DNA from: Candidatus Companilactobacillus pullicola
Lineage (GTDB): Bacteria > Bacillota > Bacilli > Lactobacillales > Lactobacillaceae
Assembly (NCBI GenBank): GCA_019116025.1
Contig: DXCM01000086.1
Coordinates: forward strand, 1 to 64,000
Direction of reading: 5' to 3'
Length of the DNA: 64,000 nt
Numbering within the stretch: the stretch's first letter is position 1; every line of letters begins with the position of its first letter. The notes under the pieces are model-generated. The model did not search any database, was not told the DNA's origin, and worked only from the letters and a program-made list of their open reading frames with translations. A program made the position numbers and the translations under genes. Below, one piece after another: positions 19,867 to 27,108 of the stretch.

Positions 19867-19880
19867 TTAGGCAGCCTTAA
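19867..19880 (+). promoter_or_regulatory. MntR-box-like site 2
   Basis: TTAGGCAGCCTTAA contains the inverted repeat GGC-A-GCC with TTA/TTAA flanks. It ends 7 bp before the -35 box of the usp-mntH promoter. Confidence 0.65.
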
Positions 19881-19887
19881 AAAATAG

Positions 19888-19915
19888 TTTACATAGATTT
19901 AAAATGCGGTAGAAT
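19888..19915 (+). promoter_or_regulatory. Promoter of usp-mntH
   Basis: TTTACA (19888-19893) and TAGAAT (19910-19915) are 16 bp apart. The leader to the usp start is about 55 nt. Confidence 0.6.
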
Positions 19916-19974
19916 GGTTTTTGGAAAGGCAAGACGTACTTGTCTGGTAAAAATAAATTGGAGGAAAGAAACCA

Positions 19975-20415
19975 ATGTCAAAGCAAAACAACACATTTGA
20001 ACGTGTCTTGGTTGGTGTTGATGATTCTGATGATGCACAAATGGCATTTAGATATGCTATGCACCGTTGTATCAAAGACAATTCAACTTTGATTATCACT
20101 TCCATATTGGAAAGCGGAGATATGAATGTATATCAAGCCTTAACTAGAGATTATGTTCACGGTGAGCGTAAAGATCTAGAAGAGCATATGCAAGAGTATC
20201 GTAAAGTTGCCTTGGATGCTGGAGTCCAAAAGGTCGAACTTATGATTGGTGAAGGGGATCCCGGCGAGACAATCGTGAAAGATATCATTCCTTCCGCAGA
20301 CGCTGATTTGTTAGTGATCGGTTCGTTATCTAAGAAGGGGATTAAGAAGTACTTCGGTTCTCAAGCCGCATATATGGCGAAATATTCACCTATTTCTGTG
20401 ATGATCATTCGCTAA
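19975..20415 (+). CDS. Universal stress protein (UspA family)
   Basis: A 146-aa cytoplasmic UspA-fold protein. It opens with RVLVGVDDSDDAQMAFRYAM and has the nucleotide-binding GSLSKKGIKKYFGSQA signature near the C terminus (the usual G-2X-G-9X-G-S/T pattern in modified form). TTGGAGG precedes the ATG. It is the first gene of a two-gene operon with mntH, 30 nt apart, and so probably shares Mn control; Usp-Nramp pairing is common in lactobacilli. Confidence 0.9.
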   Translation: MSKQNNTFERVLVGVDDSDDAQMAFRYAMHRCIKDNSTLIITSILESGDMNVYQALTRDYVHGERKDLEEHMQEYRKVALDAGVQKVELMIGEGDPGETIVKDIIPSADADLLVIGSLSKKGIKKYFGSQAAYMAKYSPISVMIIR

Positions 20416-20445
20416 AACCAAATTCAAATATAAGGGGAGATTAAT

Positions 20446-22086
20446 ATGGCTGAAAAGCGTAAATTAATCCAATATGCCAATGGTCCTTCGCTAGAAGAGA
20501 TCAATGGTACAGTCGATGTTCCAAAGGACAAAGGCTTTTTCAAAACTTTACTTGCATACTCAGGTCCAGGGGCTTTAGTTGCCGTTGGTTACATGGATCC
20601 AGGTAACTGGTCAACATCAATCACCGGTGGTCAAAATTTCCAATACCTATTAATGTCAGTTATTCTTTTGTCTAGTTTAATTGCCATGTTGTTACAATAT
20701 ATGGCTGCTAAACTAGGCATCGTGAGTAAGATGGATCTAGCGCAAGCAATTCGTGCTAGAACAAGTAGATCATTAGGAATTGTTTTATGGATTTTAACTG
20801 AGTTCGCTATTATGGCGACAGATATTGCCGAAGTTATCGGTGGTGCGATTGCTTTATACCTATTATTCAATATTCCATTAGTAATCGCCGTATTTATCAC
20901 CGTTGGTGATGTATTAGTATTGTTATTATTAACTAAGATCGGTTTCAGAAAAATTGAAGCTATCGTTGTATGTTTAATTCTTGTTATTTTATTCGTATTC
21001 GTTTATCAAGTTGCATTATCAAATCCTAACTGGAGTGCTGCCTTTGCTGGATTACTTCCAACAGGCAAAACTTTCGCTACACATCCATCAGTTGGTGGAC
21101 AAACACCTCTTCAAGGTGCATTAGGAATTATTGGTGCCACAGTTATGCCTCATAACTTGTACCTACATTCAGCTATTTCTCAAACAAGAAAAGTTGATCA
21201 CGCTGATGAAAAATCAGTTGCTCAAAACGTACGTTTCTCAGCATGGGATTCAAATATCCAATTAACAGCCGCATTCTTCGTTAATGCCTTGCTATTGATC
21301 ATGGGTGTTGCCGTCTTCAAGAGTGGTGCCGTTAAAGATCCATCATTCTTCGGTTTGTACCAAGCATTATCAGATACATCAACTCTAAGTAATGGCGTTT
21401 TGATTGCCGTTGCTAAGTCAGGTATTCTTTCAACATTGTTCGCTGTTGCCCTTTTGGCTTCAGGTCAAAATTCAACAATTACCGGAACACTTTCAGGACA
21501 AGTTATTATGGAAGGTTTCGTTCACATGAAGATGCCTCTATGGTTACGTCGTTTAGTAACACGTTTGTTATCAGTTATCCCAGTTCTTATCTGTGTTATG
21601 TTAACAAGCGGTAAGAGTTCAATCGATGAACACGTGGCTTTGAATGATTTGATGAACAACTCACAAGTATTCCTAGCCTTCGCCTTACAATTCTCAATGT
21701 TGCCATTACTATTAATGACCGACAGTGCTACCGAAATGGGTAAGAAATTTAAAAACGCAGCCTGGATCAAAGGATTCGGTTGGTTCTCAGTATTAGCCTT
21801 AACATTCTTGAACCTTTACGGATTACCAGATCAAATCAAAGCCTTCTATGGAGACGGAATTACAGCTACACAATCAACACAAGCCGATATTATTGCTTGG
21901 GTATTGATTATAGCCGTAGTAGCCTTGTTAGTATGGACCTTGGTTGATATGCATAAAGGTAATGAAAAGTTGAAGACAGAATTAGCAAGTGAACACGTAT
22001 CATCAACATATGAACACTTAGCTAAGTTATCTAGAGAAGCCGGTTCAGAAGCCGAATTCGATAGAGAAGCAGTGGCAGATCGTTAA
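20446..22086 (+). CDS. mntH: Nramp-family Mn2+/H+ symporter MntH
   Basis: A 546-aa proton-coupled manganese importer with eleven or more membrane segments. The metal site is visible: MDPGNW in the first helix and TVMPHNLYLHS in the sixth. ASGQNSTITGTLSGQ is also conserved. The N-terminal cytoplasmic region is about 30 residues. It is co-transcribed with usp behind two MntR-like boxes. A family-1 structured repeat begins right after its stop codon. Confidence 0.95.
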   Translation: MAEKRKLIQYANGPSLEEINGTVDVPKDKGFFKTLLAYSGPGALVAVGYMDPGNWSTSITGGQNFQYLLMSVILLSSLIAMLLQYMAAKLGIVSKMDLAQAIRARTSRSLGIVLWILTEFAIMATDIAEVIGGAIALYLLFNIPLVIAVFITVGDVLVLLLLTKIGFRKIEAIVVCLILVILFVFVYQVALSNPNWSAAFAGLLPTGKTFATHPSVGGQTPLQGALGIIGATVMPHNLYLHSAISQTRKVDHADEKSVAQNVRFSAWDSNIQLTAAFFVNALLLIMGVAVFKSGAVKDPSFFGLYQALSDTSTLSNGVLIAVAKSGILSTLFAVALLASGQNSTITGTLSGQVIMEGFVHMKMPLWLRRLVTRLLSVIPVLICVMLTSGKSSIDEHVALNDLMNNSQVFLAFALQFSMLPLLLMTDSATEMGKKFKNAAWIKGFGWFSVLALTFLNLYGLPDQIKAFYGDGITATQSTQADIIAWVLIIAVVALLVWTLVDMHKGNEKLKTELASEHVSSTYEHLAKLSREAGSEAEFDREAVADR

Positions 22087-22241
22087 AGAAGAGAGCGAAG
22101 TAGGCCCGGGAATTTCCGAGGATTTGCCTAAGAACTGGAATTAGCCGCCGAACTTGCGGATGATTTCAGTTCTGTAGCAAACTGGAAGAAATTGGCCTAC
22201 GTAGCTCGTTTCCACTATATTGCCAAGAACCATGGTTATTA
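22087..22241 (+). repeat. Family-1 structured repeat, copy B (3' UTR of mntH)
   Basis: Outer stem GTAGGCC/GGCCTAC, second segment AATTTCC against GGAAGAAATT, shared TTTGCCTA...TAGCAAA, inner hairpin AGAACTG-AAT...ATT-CAGTTCT with a GCGG tip stem, and 3' end CTCGTTTCCACTATA...CATGGTTATT. It begins at the mntH stop codon and is followed 46 nt later by a terminator. Confidence 0.9.
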
Positions 22242-22287
22242 AAAAAAACAAAGAAATCAAAATTATTTCTAAAACAAAACCAAAACA

Positions 22288-22327
22288 AAAAACTAGAAAA
22301 TCCAATTAGAGGATTTTCTAGTTTTTT
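22288..22327 (+). terminator. Intrinsic terminator of usp-mntH
   Basis: AAAAACTAGAAAATCC pairs perfectly with GGATTTTCTAGTTTTT around a 7-nt loop, followed by T-run. Confidence 0.9.
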
Positions 22328-22419
22328 TATTATCTAAATAATCAAGCATATTTAAAAATGTACTTGATAAGTTGAAATTATCAATGATGAAATAAGACGT
22401 ACTTGATCATTCGAAGTCT

Positions 22420-22830
22420 TTAAATCAAAATCCCATTACAGTGATCAACTTCATGCTGAATAATCTGCGCAATAAAATCAGAGAACTCCTGTGTATGTTC
22501 TTGAAAGTTAACATCCAGATACTTAACCGTAATATTCTTAAAACGTTTAGTAGGACGTTCGCCATCAAGAGAAAGACAACCCTCAGAAGTGTGATAAGGA
22601 TTCTGCATACTTATAATAGAAGGGTTTATCATTGGAACATTCATAATACCCATAGAAAAGGCGATGATACGCTTGTTGACGCCAATCATGTTAGCCGCCA
22701 TACCAACACAGTTTTCAGAATGAGATTGCAAAGTATCGAGCAAATCTTGAACGACTTGAGAATCATTTTTAGTAGCCAGCTCAGATTTTTGACTGAGAAG
22801 TGCTTGATCGTGGTTTATCGGTTTAATCAT
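22420..22830 (-). CDS. def: Peptide deformylase homologue (variant motif 1)
   Basis: A 136-aa protein of the deformylase fold. Motif 2 (EGCLSL) and motif 3 (QHEVDH) are intact and would bind the metal. Motif 1 reads CVGMAANMIG instead of the usual GxGLAAxQxG, so the catalytic Gln is replaced by Met. The protein is also shorter than typical housekeeping deformylases. It may be a second, weakly active or inactive paralogue; the main deformylase gene would then lie elsewhere. Confidence 0.8.
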   Translation of the reverse strand: MIKPINHDQALLSQKSELATKNDSQVVQDLLDTLQSHSENCVGMAANMIGVNKRIIAFSMGIMNVPMINPSIISMQNPYHTSEGCLSLDGERPTKRFKNITVKYLDVNFQEHTQEFSDFIAQIIQHEVDHCNGILI

Positions 22831-22976
22831 TTTTGTATTTCCTTTATTTTTATTGGATTGAGTTTAGGTCAGTAATGACTATAGAGGACTTAAAAAAACT
22901 TTGGTTAAAATACATATTAAATAGGTGTAATTCACTAATTTTCATTTGTATCAAATTAAACAATCGAAGTACTCTT

Positions 22977-23152
22977 TAGTCCGGAACAAGAATTGGGAAT
23001 GCGTTCAGCTATGAAATTATTGTTATCAGCTTTGCCGATTACAATAAGGTCGACTTTTGAAATCCATTATTTTGCACGAAGTGTAAAATAATTAGTTCAA
23101 AATCGCGCCCATAGCGTTCCAACAGCATTCCCAATTTTTGTGGAGGACGGGA
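22977..23152 (+). repeat. Family-2 structured repeat, copy 1
   Basis: The outer arms AATTGGGAATGC (22991-23002) and GCATTCCCAATT (23125-23136) pair perfectly. Inside, GTGAAATT introduces hairpin 1 (TTATTGT-ATC...GAT-ACAATAA). Hairpin 2 follows (ATTATTTTGCAC-GAA-GTGTAAAATAAT, closed by TTTTGAA/TTCAAAA). The segment GCGTTCCA precedes the right arm, and GGAGGACGGG follows. It shares this plan with copies at 53636 and 53991. It fills most of the gene-free stretch between def and the GT8 gene. Confidence 0.8.
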
Positions 23153-23292
23153 ATTTAAGTATATCCCCAAAACTACCAAACTTTTGGAAGAACCCTATAG
23201 AATGCTCTAATTATAAGCGAAGAAAGATAACAGATTCAACCGGCAAACAGCTATAATGAAGGTAGTTAATCTATTCAGAGGGGGAATCACCA

Positions 23293-24105
23293 ATGAATTT
23301 ATTATTCGCAATTGATGACAACGTCGTCGATCAAATGTTAACAGTCTTATATTCAATCAAGCGTAACACCACCGCACCAAATTTTTCCGTATACGTAATT
23401 CAAGATAAGAAGTTAACCCACACCCAAAGAATTGTCCAAGTCTGCAAGAAACTTGGAATGAATTATCATCCAATCATCGTATCCAACACTCATTTCGACA
23501 AGGCACCAGTAACCGACCGCTATCCGAAGACGATTTACTACCGCCTGTTGGCCTACGAATACCTACCTAAGAATTTGAAACGAGTCCTCTATCTCGATAC
23601 TGATGTCTTAGTAATCAATGATCTGAAAAAGTTATATAACTTGGACTTCAATGGTTACTGGTACGCAGCTGCCAGCCACGTCGCACTGGATGTAACTGAT
23701 TCATTGAATAAGATCCGTTTAGGTAACTATGATACTGACGGCTATTACAATTCCGGTGTTATTTTGATGAATCTACCCGAAGAACGGGCCCATGTCAAAG
23801 CTGAAGATATCTATGGCTATATCAGAATCAAAAATTTGGCATTATTTTTACCAGACCAAGATATCTTAAATGGACTCTACGGACAGCACATCAAGAAGAT
23901 CCCTGATGAACTCTACAATTATGATGCTCGAATGAATCCACTTTATTACGCTAAGAGTAATGGTGTCTGGGATATCGATTGGGTGATCGAACATACCTCG
24001 ATTCTGCACTTCTGTGGCCGCGACAAGCCTTGGAAGCCAGACTACAAAGAGCGTTATTCAGGATTATACAAACATTATGCGCATGTTGCCAAAAGCTTAC
24101 ATTAG
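23293..24105 (+). CDS. Glycosyltransferase family 8
   Basis: A 270-aa cytoplasmic GT-A enzyme. Family motifs are YLDTDVLV (metal-binding DxD), YYNSGVILMNL, LPDQDILNGL and LHFCGRDKPW (nucleotide-sugar binding). AGAGGGGG lies upstream of the ATG. It is a single-gene unit preceded by a family-2 repeat. Acceptor unknown; GT8 enzymes in lactobacilli act on cell-wall polymers or surface glycoproteins. Confidence 0.87.
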   Translation: MNLLFAIDDNVVDQMLTVLYSIKRNTTAPNFSVYVIQDKKLTHTQRIVQVCKKLGMNYHPIIVSNTHFDKAPVTDRYPKTIYYRLLAYEYLPKNLKRVLYLDTDVLVINDLKKLYNLDFNGYWYAAASHVALDVTDSLNKIRLGNYDTDGYYNSGVILMNLPEERAHVKAEDIYGYIRIKNLALFLPDQDILNGLYGQHIKKIPDELYNYDARMNPLYYAKSNGVWDIDWVIEHTSILHFCGRDKPWKPDYKERYSGLYKHYAHVAKSLH

Positions 24106-24116
24106 TAGGCTTTTTT
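24091..24116 (+). terminator. Terminator overlapping the GT8 stop codon
   Basis: AAAAGC-TAC and GTA-GCTTTT pair with a small internal mismatch and a 4-nt loop, followed by T-run. Confidence 0.6.
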
Positions 24117-24136
24117 ATTTTGTAAAAAAAATCACA

Positions 24137-24156
24137 TCAAAGTGATATCACTTTGA
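24137..24156. promoter_or_regulatory. Perfect 20-bp palindrome (operator)
   Basis: TCAAAGTGATATCACTTTGA is a perfect palindrome. It lies 11 bp upstream of the -10 box of the ribbon-helix-helix gene and covers its -35 region, the usual position for an autoregulatory operator. Confidence 0.75.
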
Positions 24157-24164
24157 CATAAAGG

Positions 24165-24173
24165 TGCTATAAT
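24165..24173 (+). promoter_or_regulatory. Extended -10 promoter giving a leaderless mRNA
   Basis: TGCTATAAT ends 6 bp before the ATG at 24180, so the expected start point is at or next to the first base of the start codon. There is no room for a ribosome site. Confidence 0.65.
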
Positions 24174-24179
24174 ACAGAC

Positions 24180-24503
24180 ATGGCAGATAAAATGATTACA
24201 TTAAGACTAGACAAAGATTTGTACGAACGGATCGCAGAAGATGCCGGACGTGAAAATCGCAGTGTTAATAATTATATTGTCACCAAATTGAGTGAAGCTG
24301 TACCTACAAATAACCTCGAACAGCGCCAAATTGTAGGATCTATCGTCAGAGGGGATAAGATCAATATGGCAAACGACTTGGTCGAGGTTAAAGGTATCTA
24401 CTATCGCTATGATCTACTGGCAAATGATTCAGTTAACACCCAACGCAATTATCAGGTTATAAAAGCCAACGGCAATATCCTGACAATTCAGGAATTAAAA
24501 TAG
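24180..24503 (+). CDS. Ribbon-helix-helix regulator with C-terminal extension
   Basis: A 107-aa protein. The N-terminal 40 residues form an Arc/CopG-like ribbon-helix-helix (MITLRLDKDLYERIAEDAGR then NRSVNNYIVTKLSEA). The C-terminal 60 residues are beta-rich and not recognised. The gene appears leaderless and sits behind a perfect palindrome, suggesting self-repression. A slipin gene follows 18 nt downstream, so the two are probably co-transcribed. Confidence 0.75.
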   Translation: MADKMITLRLDKDLYERIAEDAGRENRSVNNYIVTKLSEAVPTNNLEQRQIVGSIVRGDKINMANDLVEVKGIYYRYDLLANDSVNTQRNYQVIKANGNILTIQELK

Positions 24504-24521
24504 AAAAGTAGGCGGGGAATA

Positions 24522-25340
24522 ATGTTTGGATTTAAGGTAGTGCGTCAAAATCATGTAGGATTGGTTGAAACTTTAGGGAGATACAAGCGTGAAGTTAACG
24601 CTGGTTTGAGTTTTTACATACCCATCTTTCAAAAAGTCAGAATAGTAGACTTGGCAATGATACCGTTGTCCTTAAAAGGATATTCCGTTATTACCAAAGA
24701 TAACGCTGAAGTACAAACCAACGTTACTCTAAATTATCATGTAACCGATGCACGTAAATTTGAATATGAGAACAGCAATTCAGTTGAATCAATGGTGCAA
24801 TTAGTCCGTGGACACTTACGTGATATTATTGGTAAAATCGACTTGAACGAAGCACTAGGATCAACCTCAAAAATCAACGCAGACTTAGCCGCAGCCATCG
24901 GGGACTTGACTAACACCTACGGAATCAAAGTCGACCGTGTAAATATCGATGAATTGAAACCATCAGCCTCCATTACTGAATCAATGGAGAAGCAAATCAG
25001 AGCCGATCGTGAGAAGACAGCCGCAATTGCCAAAGCCAATGGTGAAGCTAGAAGTATCGAAATCGAAACCAAAGCTAGAAACGACGCAACCGTTTCAACA
25101 GCCAAAGCCGAAGCAGCCGCAACCATCGCCAGAGCCGACGCCAAAGCATACGAAATCAAGAAGTTGAATGATATGTTAGCCTCAGCTGACAATAAATACT
25201 TCACAGATCAACAAATCCAAGCCTTCGCAGCCTTGGCACAATCTTCAAGCAATACCGTTGTAATGAGTAAAGAAGATATCGGTAAGTATTCCGAGATCCC
25301 AGTTACAGCACAAGTTATGAATCAGATCAGCAAAAGATAG
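24522..25340 (+). CDS. SPFH/Band 7 (slipin-type) membrane scaffold protein
   Basis: A 272-aa SPFH protein. A short hydrophobic N-terminal hairpin precedes the Band 7 domain (about 8-180: VGLVETLGRYKREVNAGLSF, ITKDNAEVQTNVTLNYHV). An Ala/Glu-rich coiled coil (about 150-215) and a C-terminal oligomer segment follow. Such proteins organise membrane microdomains. The ribosome site is GGCGGGGA. It is co-directional with the RHH gene; a family-1 repeat starts at its TAG stop. Confidence 0.87.
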   Translation: MFGFKVVRQNHVGLVETLGRYKREVNAGLSFYIPIFQKVRIVDLAMIPLSLKGYSVITKDNAEVQTNVTLNYHVTDARKFEYENSNSVESMVQLVRGHLRDIIGKIDLNEALGSTSKINADLAAAIGDLTNTYGIKVDRVNIDELKPSASITESMEKQIRADREKTAAIAKANGEARSIEIETKARNDATVSTAKAEAAATIARADAKAYEIKKLNDMLASADNKYFTDQQIQAFAALAQSSSNTVVMSKEDIGKYSEIPVTAQVMNQISKR

Positions 25341-25516
25341 AGAGAGCGAGGTGAGGGCGGTCAGCCTCCGAGGATTTGCCTAAGTACTGAAATCGCACGC
25401 GTATTGTGCGGGCAATTCCAGTACTGTAGCAAACCGGAAGAGGTTGCCCTCACGCAGCTCATTTCAATAGAGAGCGGAGCTCGTTTCCACTATAAGACAT
25501 AGAACATTGGTTATTA
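25341..25516 (+). repeat. Family-1 structured repeat, copy C (3' UTR of slipin), with rearranged 3' part
   Basis: Outer stem GTGAGGGC/GCCCTCAC, second segment AGCCTCC against GGAAGAGGTT, shared TTTGCCTA...TAGCAAA, inner hairpin AGTACTG-AAT...ATT-CAGTACT. After the right arm the terminal part is doubled: GCAGCTCATTTC is followed by a fresh element start (ATAGAGAGCG, 25467-25476) fused to a normal 3' end (GAGCTCGTTTCCACTATA). This looks like a tandem copy with its centre deleted. Confidence 0.9.
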
Positions 25517-25577
25517 AAATTGAAACAGTACCACAATTGCAAAAAAGATTACCATCATTTATAATGTGATTGTAATC

Positions 25578-25613
25578 GAAAAGAGATCACAGGAATTGCG
25601 CTCCCGTGATCTC
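25578..25613 (-). terminator. Hairpin with minus-strand T-run
   Basis: GAGATCAC (25583-25590) pairs with GTGATCTC (25606-25613); on the minus strand it is followed by CTTTTC. It could end a minus-strand transcript through the decayed glycosyltransferase. Confidence 0.4.
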
Positions 25614-25615
25614 AA

Positions 25616-25771
25616 TCATGACTCGAATAGTTTTGTTGGTTGGCTAACCCTAGTGGTTAGCTTTTTTATTATCCAATAGGCCAGTGCAAAGAATAAACAC
25701 CCAATACCTAATTGAACAACGGATTCTGCGAAAACAAACACAGTCCAACGCCACCTAATCCTTTCACTCAT
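25616..25771 (-). CDS. Possible small membrane protein (51 aa)
   Basis: The frame starts at an ATG preceded by GGAGGG and encodes MSERIRWRWTVFVFAES, one strong membrane helix (VVQLGIGCLFFALAYWII) and a basic tail. Its 3' part overlaps a plus-strand terminator, and its 5' end adjoins a decayed glycosyltransferase, so it could be chance. Family not recognised. Confidence 0.35.
   Translation of the reverse strand: MSERIRWRWTVFVFAESVVQLGIGCLFFALAYWIIKKLTTRVSQPTKLFES
25642..25667 (+). terminator. Intrinsic terminator downstream of slipin and repeat copy C
   Basis: GCTAACC-CTAGT-GGTTAGC is a perfect 7-bp stem followed by six T. It is the first plus-strand terminator after the slipin gene. Confidence 0.7.
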
Positions 25772-25777
25772 AGTTAA

Positions 25778-26061
25778 CCCTCCATTTCTCCAGTAATCGA
25801 GAGGGAATATACTATTCGCTTTTAAAGCCACTAAAGTCTCATCAAGGAGTAAGTACCCCAAGTGATTTTTACATCGTGCAATATTAATAACGTCGTTTTC
25901 TCAACACAAGCGTGTAACTTCTGCTTGTCTTGTTGAGTTAACGGCGTTTTTTTGTCTATTAGTAGATAAATATCGTTTCGAGAATCGTCTAGCAATGTTA
26001 ATAGGAAACCGAGTTGTTCAAATTTATTATCTGCGATGATCAAATATGCGTGTTTAGTCAT
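25778..26061 (-). pseudogene. Decayed Core-2/I-branching-type glycosyltransferase (5' fragment, frameshifted)
   Basis: From ATG 26061 (GGAG upstream) the frame reads KHAYLIIADNKFEQLGFLL, LLDDSRNDIYLLIDKK and VKITWGTYSL, the N-terminal signature of Branch-type beta-1,6-N-acetylglucosaminyltransferases. The frame then stops at 25831. The sequence continues in another frame as LLDETLVALKANSIFPLDYW, consistent with loss of one base near 25845. Everything beyond about 95 codons of a protein usually near 300 is missing. It is a relic at the edge of the exopolysaccharide locus. Confidence 0.7.
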
Positions 26062-26209
26062 GATTGGCATCTCCAAGGCATAACTTTTTGACAGATATTA
26101 GCACATTAATTTTGAAAATTAAAAAATAATCATATGAAAATAGGCACTTCATACATTAAGTCTAATTGAGGCCTTAATGGTGATTGTTTATGGAAAATGA
26201 TAGTACTAT

Positions 26210-26292
26210 GACAATCAGAAACCTTATGAGGGACTAGTTTTATGGAAGCTATGAGTGGCTTTTGTGTAATTGTCGTTTCGTAAGGTTTTTTG
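26210..26292 (+). promoter_or_regulatory. Possible attenuator leader of the exopolysaccharide operon
   Basis: Two interleaved pairings are possible: GACAAT (26210) with ATTGTC (26269), and AAACCTTA (26219) with TAAGGTTT (26281), the latter followed by a T-run. Because the arms alternate, the two folds compete, like an antiterminator and terminator. The terminator stem is short with a long loop, so this is tentative. Confidence 0.35.
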
Positions 26293-26326
26293 CATATCCT
26301 GAATTCTATTCATTAGGAGGAGCAAA

Positions 26327-27103
26327 TTGGAAAATCAACAAAAAATCAATGTGTTGCGAATCTGGGAGATAATTCGAAAACACATTCGTATGATTATTGG
26401 TACAGCATTTTTTATAACCATTATCTCCATTTTTGTAACTTTCTTCGTTATGACGCCTAAATACAGTGCCACAACTGAGATCTTGGTCAATCGTAAGGCT
26501 TCTCCTGATGCAGAGGCTAGTCAGTTTCAACAAGCTCAGGCTGATGTGCAATTGATCAGTACCTACAAAGACATCATTACAAGTCCCACAGTTTTAAATG
26601 AAGTTAATCAACGAGTTCGTGATTATCCTGGTTATCAAGGTGCCGGCAATTTGTCCAAGTCTTTGTCAATCAGTAATGCGCAGAACTCACAAGTGTTTTC
26701 CTTAACAGCCAAATCGACAGATGCGGGAACAGCCGCTGCTATTGCTAATGAAACTGCCAGTGTCTTTAAAAAACGTGTTGGGAAGTTGATGAGTATCGAC
26801 AATGTTTCGATTGTTTCCAGAGCTACGGTCGATCCGACGCCAACAAGTCCTAAGAAAATTTTGAATATCTTGATTGGAATTATTTTAGGCATCATCTTCG
26901 GTATCGCCTTTGCTTGTTTGAAAGAATTGAGCAATCGCGCTGTCACTACCGAAACTGAATTAAGTGATGAATTAGGTTTGACCAGTTTGGGAATTGTTGA
27001 TGAGATTGATCAACAAGTGATTGAACAAACAGATACTAAGAGATCATTTGTAGACGATCCAACTTTAAATACGGTTGATGAAAGAAATTACAGGAGGGTT
27101 TAG
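26327..27103 (+). CDS. Wzz/CpsC-type polysaccharide chain-length and kinase-modulator protein
   Basis: A 258-aa membrane protein with two helices (about 20-45 and 180-200) flanking an extracellular Wzz domain (YSATTEILVNRK, DVQLISTYKDIITSP). The proline-rich VDPTPTSPKK precedes the second helix. The start is TTG at 26327 behind AGGAGG; no ATG is available. It is the first gene of the polymer locus and should pair with the downstream kinase to control chain length. Confidence 0.87.
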   Translation: MENQQKINVLRIWEIIRKHIRMIIGTAFFITIISIFVTFFVMTPKYSATTEILVNRKASPDAEASQFQQAQADVQLISTYKDIITSPTVLNEVNQRVRDYPGYQGAGNLSKSLSISNAQNSQVFSLTAKSTDAGTAAAIANETASVFKKRVGKLMSIDNVSIVSRATVDPTPTSPKKILNILIGIILGIIFGIAFACLKELSNRAVTTETELSDELGLTSLGIVDEIDQQVIEQTDTKRSFVDDPTLNTVDERNYRRV

Positions 27104-27108
27104 ACCCA

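Noticed and set aside
19916-19974. Possible structured RNA in the usp leader
   Set aside because: Only a short weak hairpin (GCAAG/CTTGT) is visible; too little to name a riboswitch or lacto-usp-type RNA.
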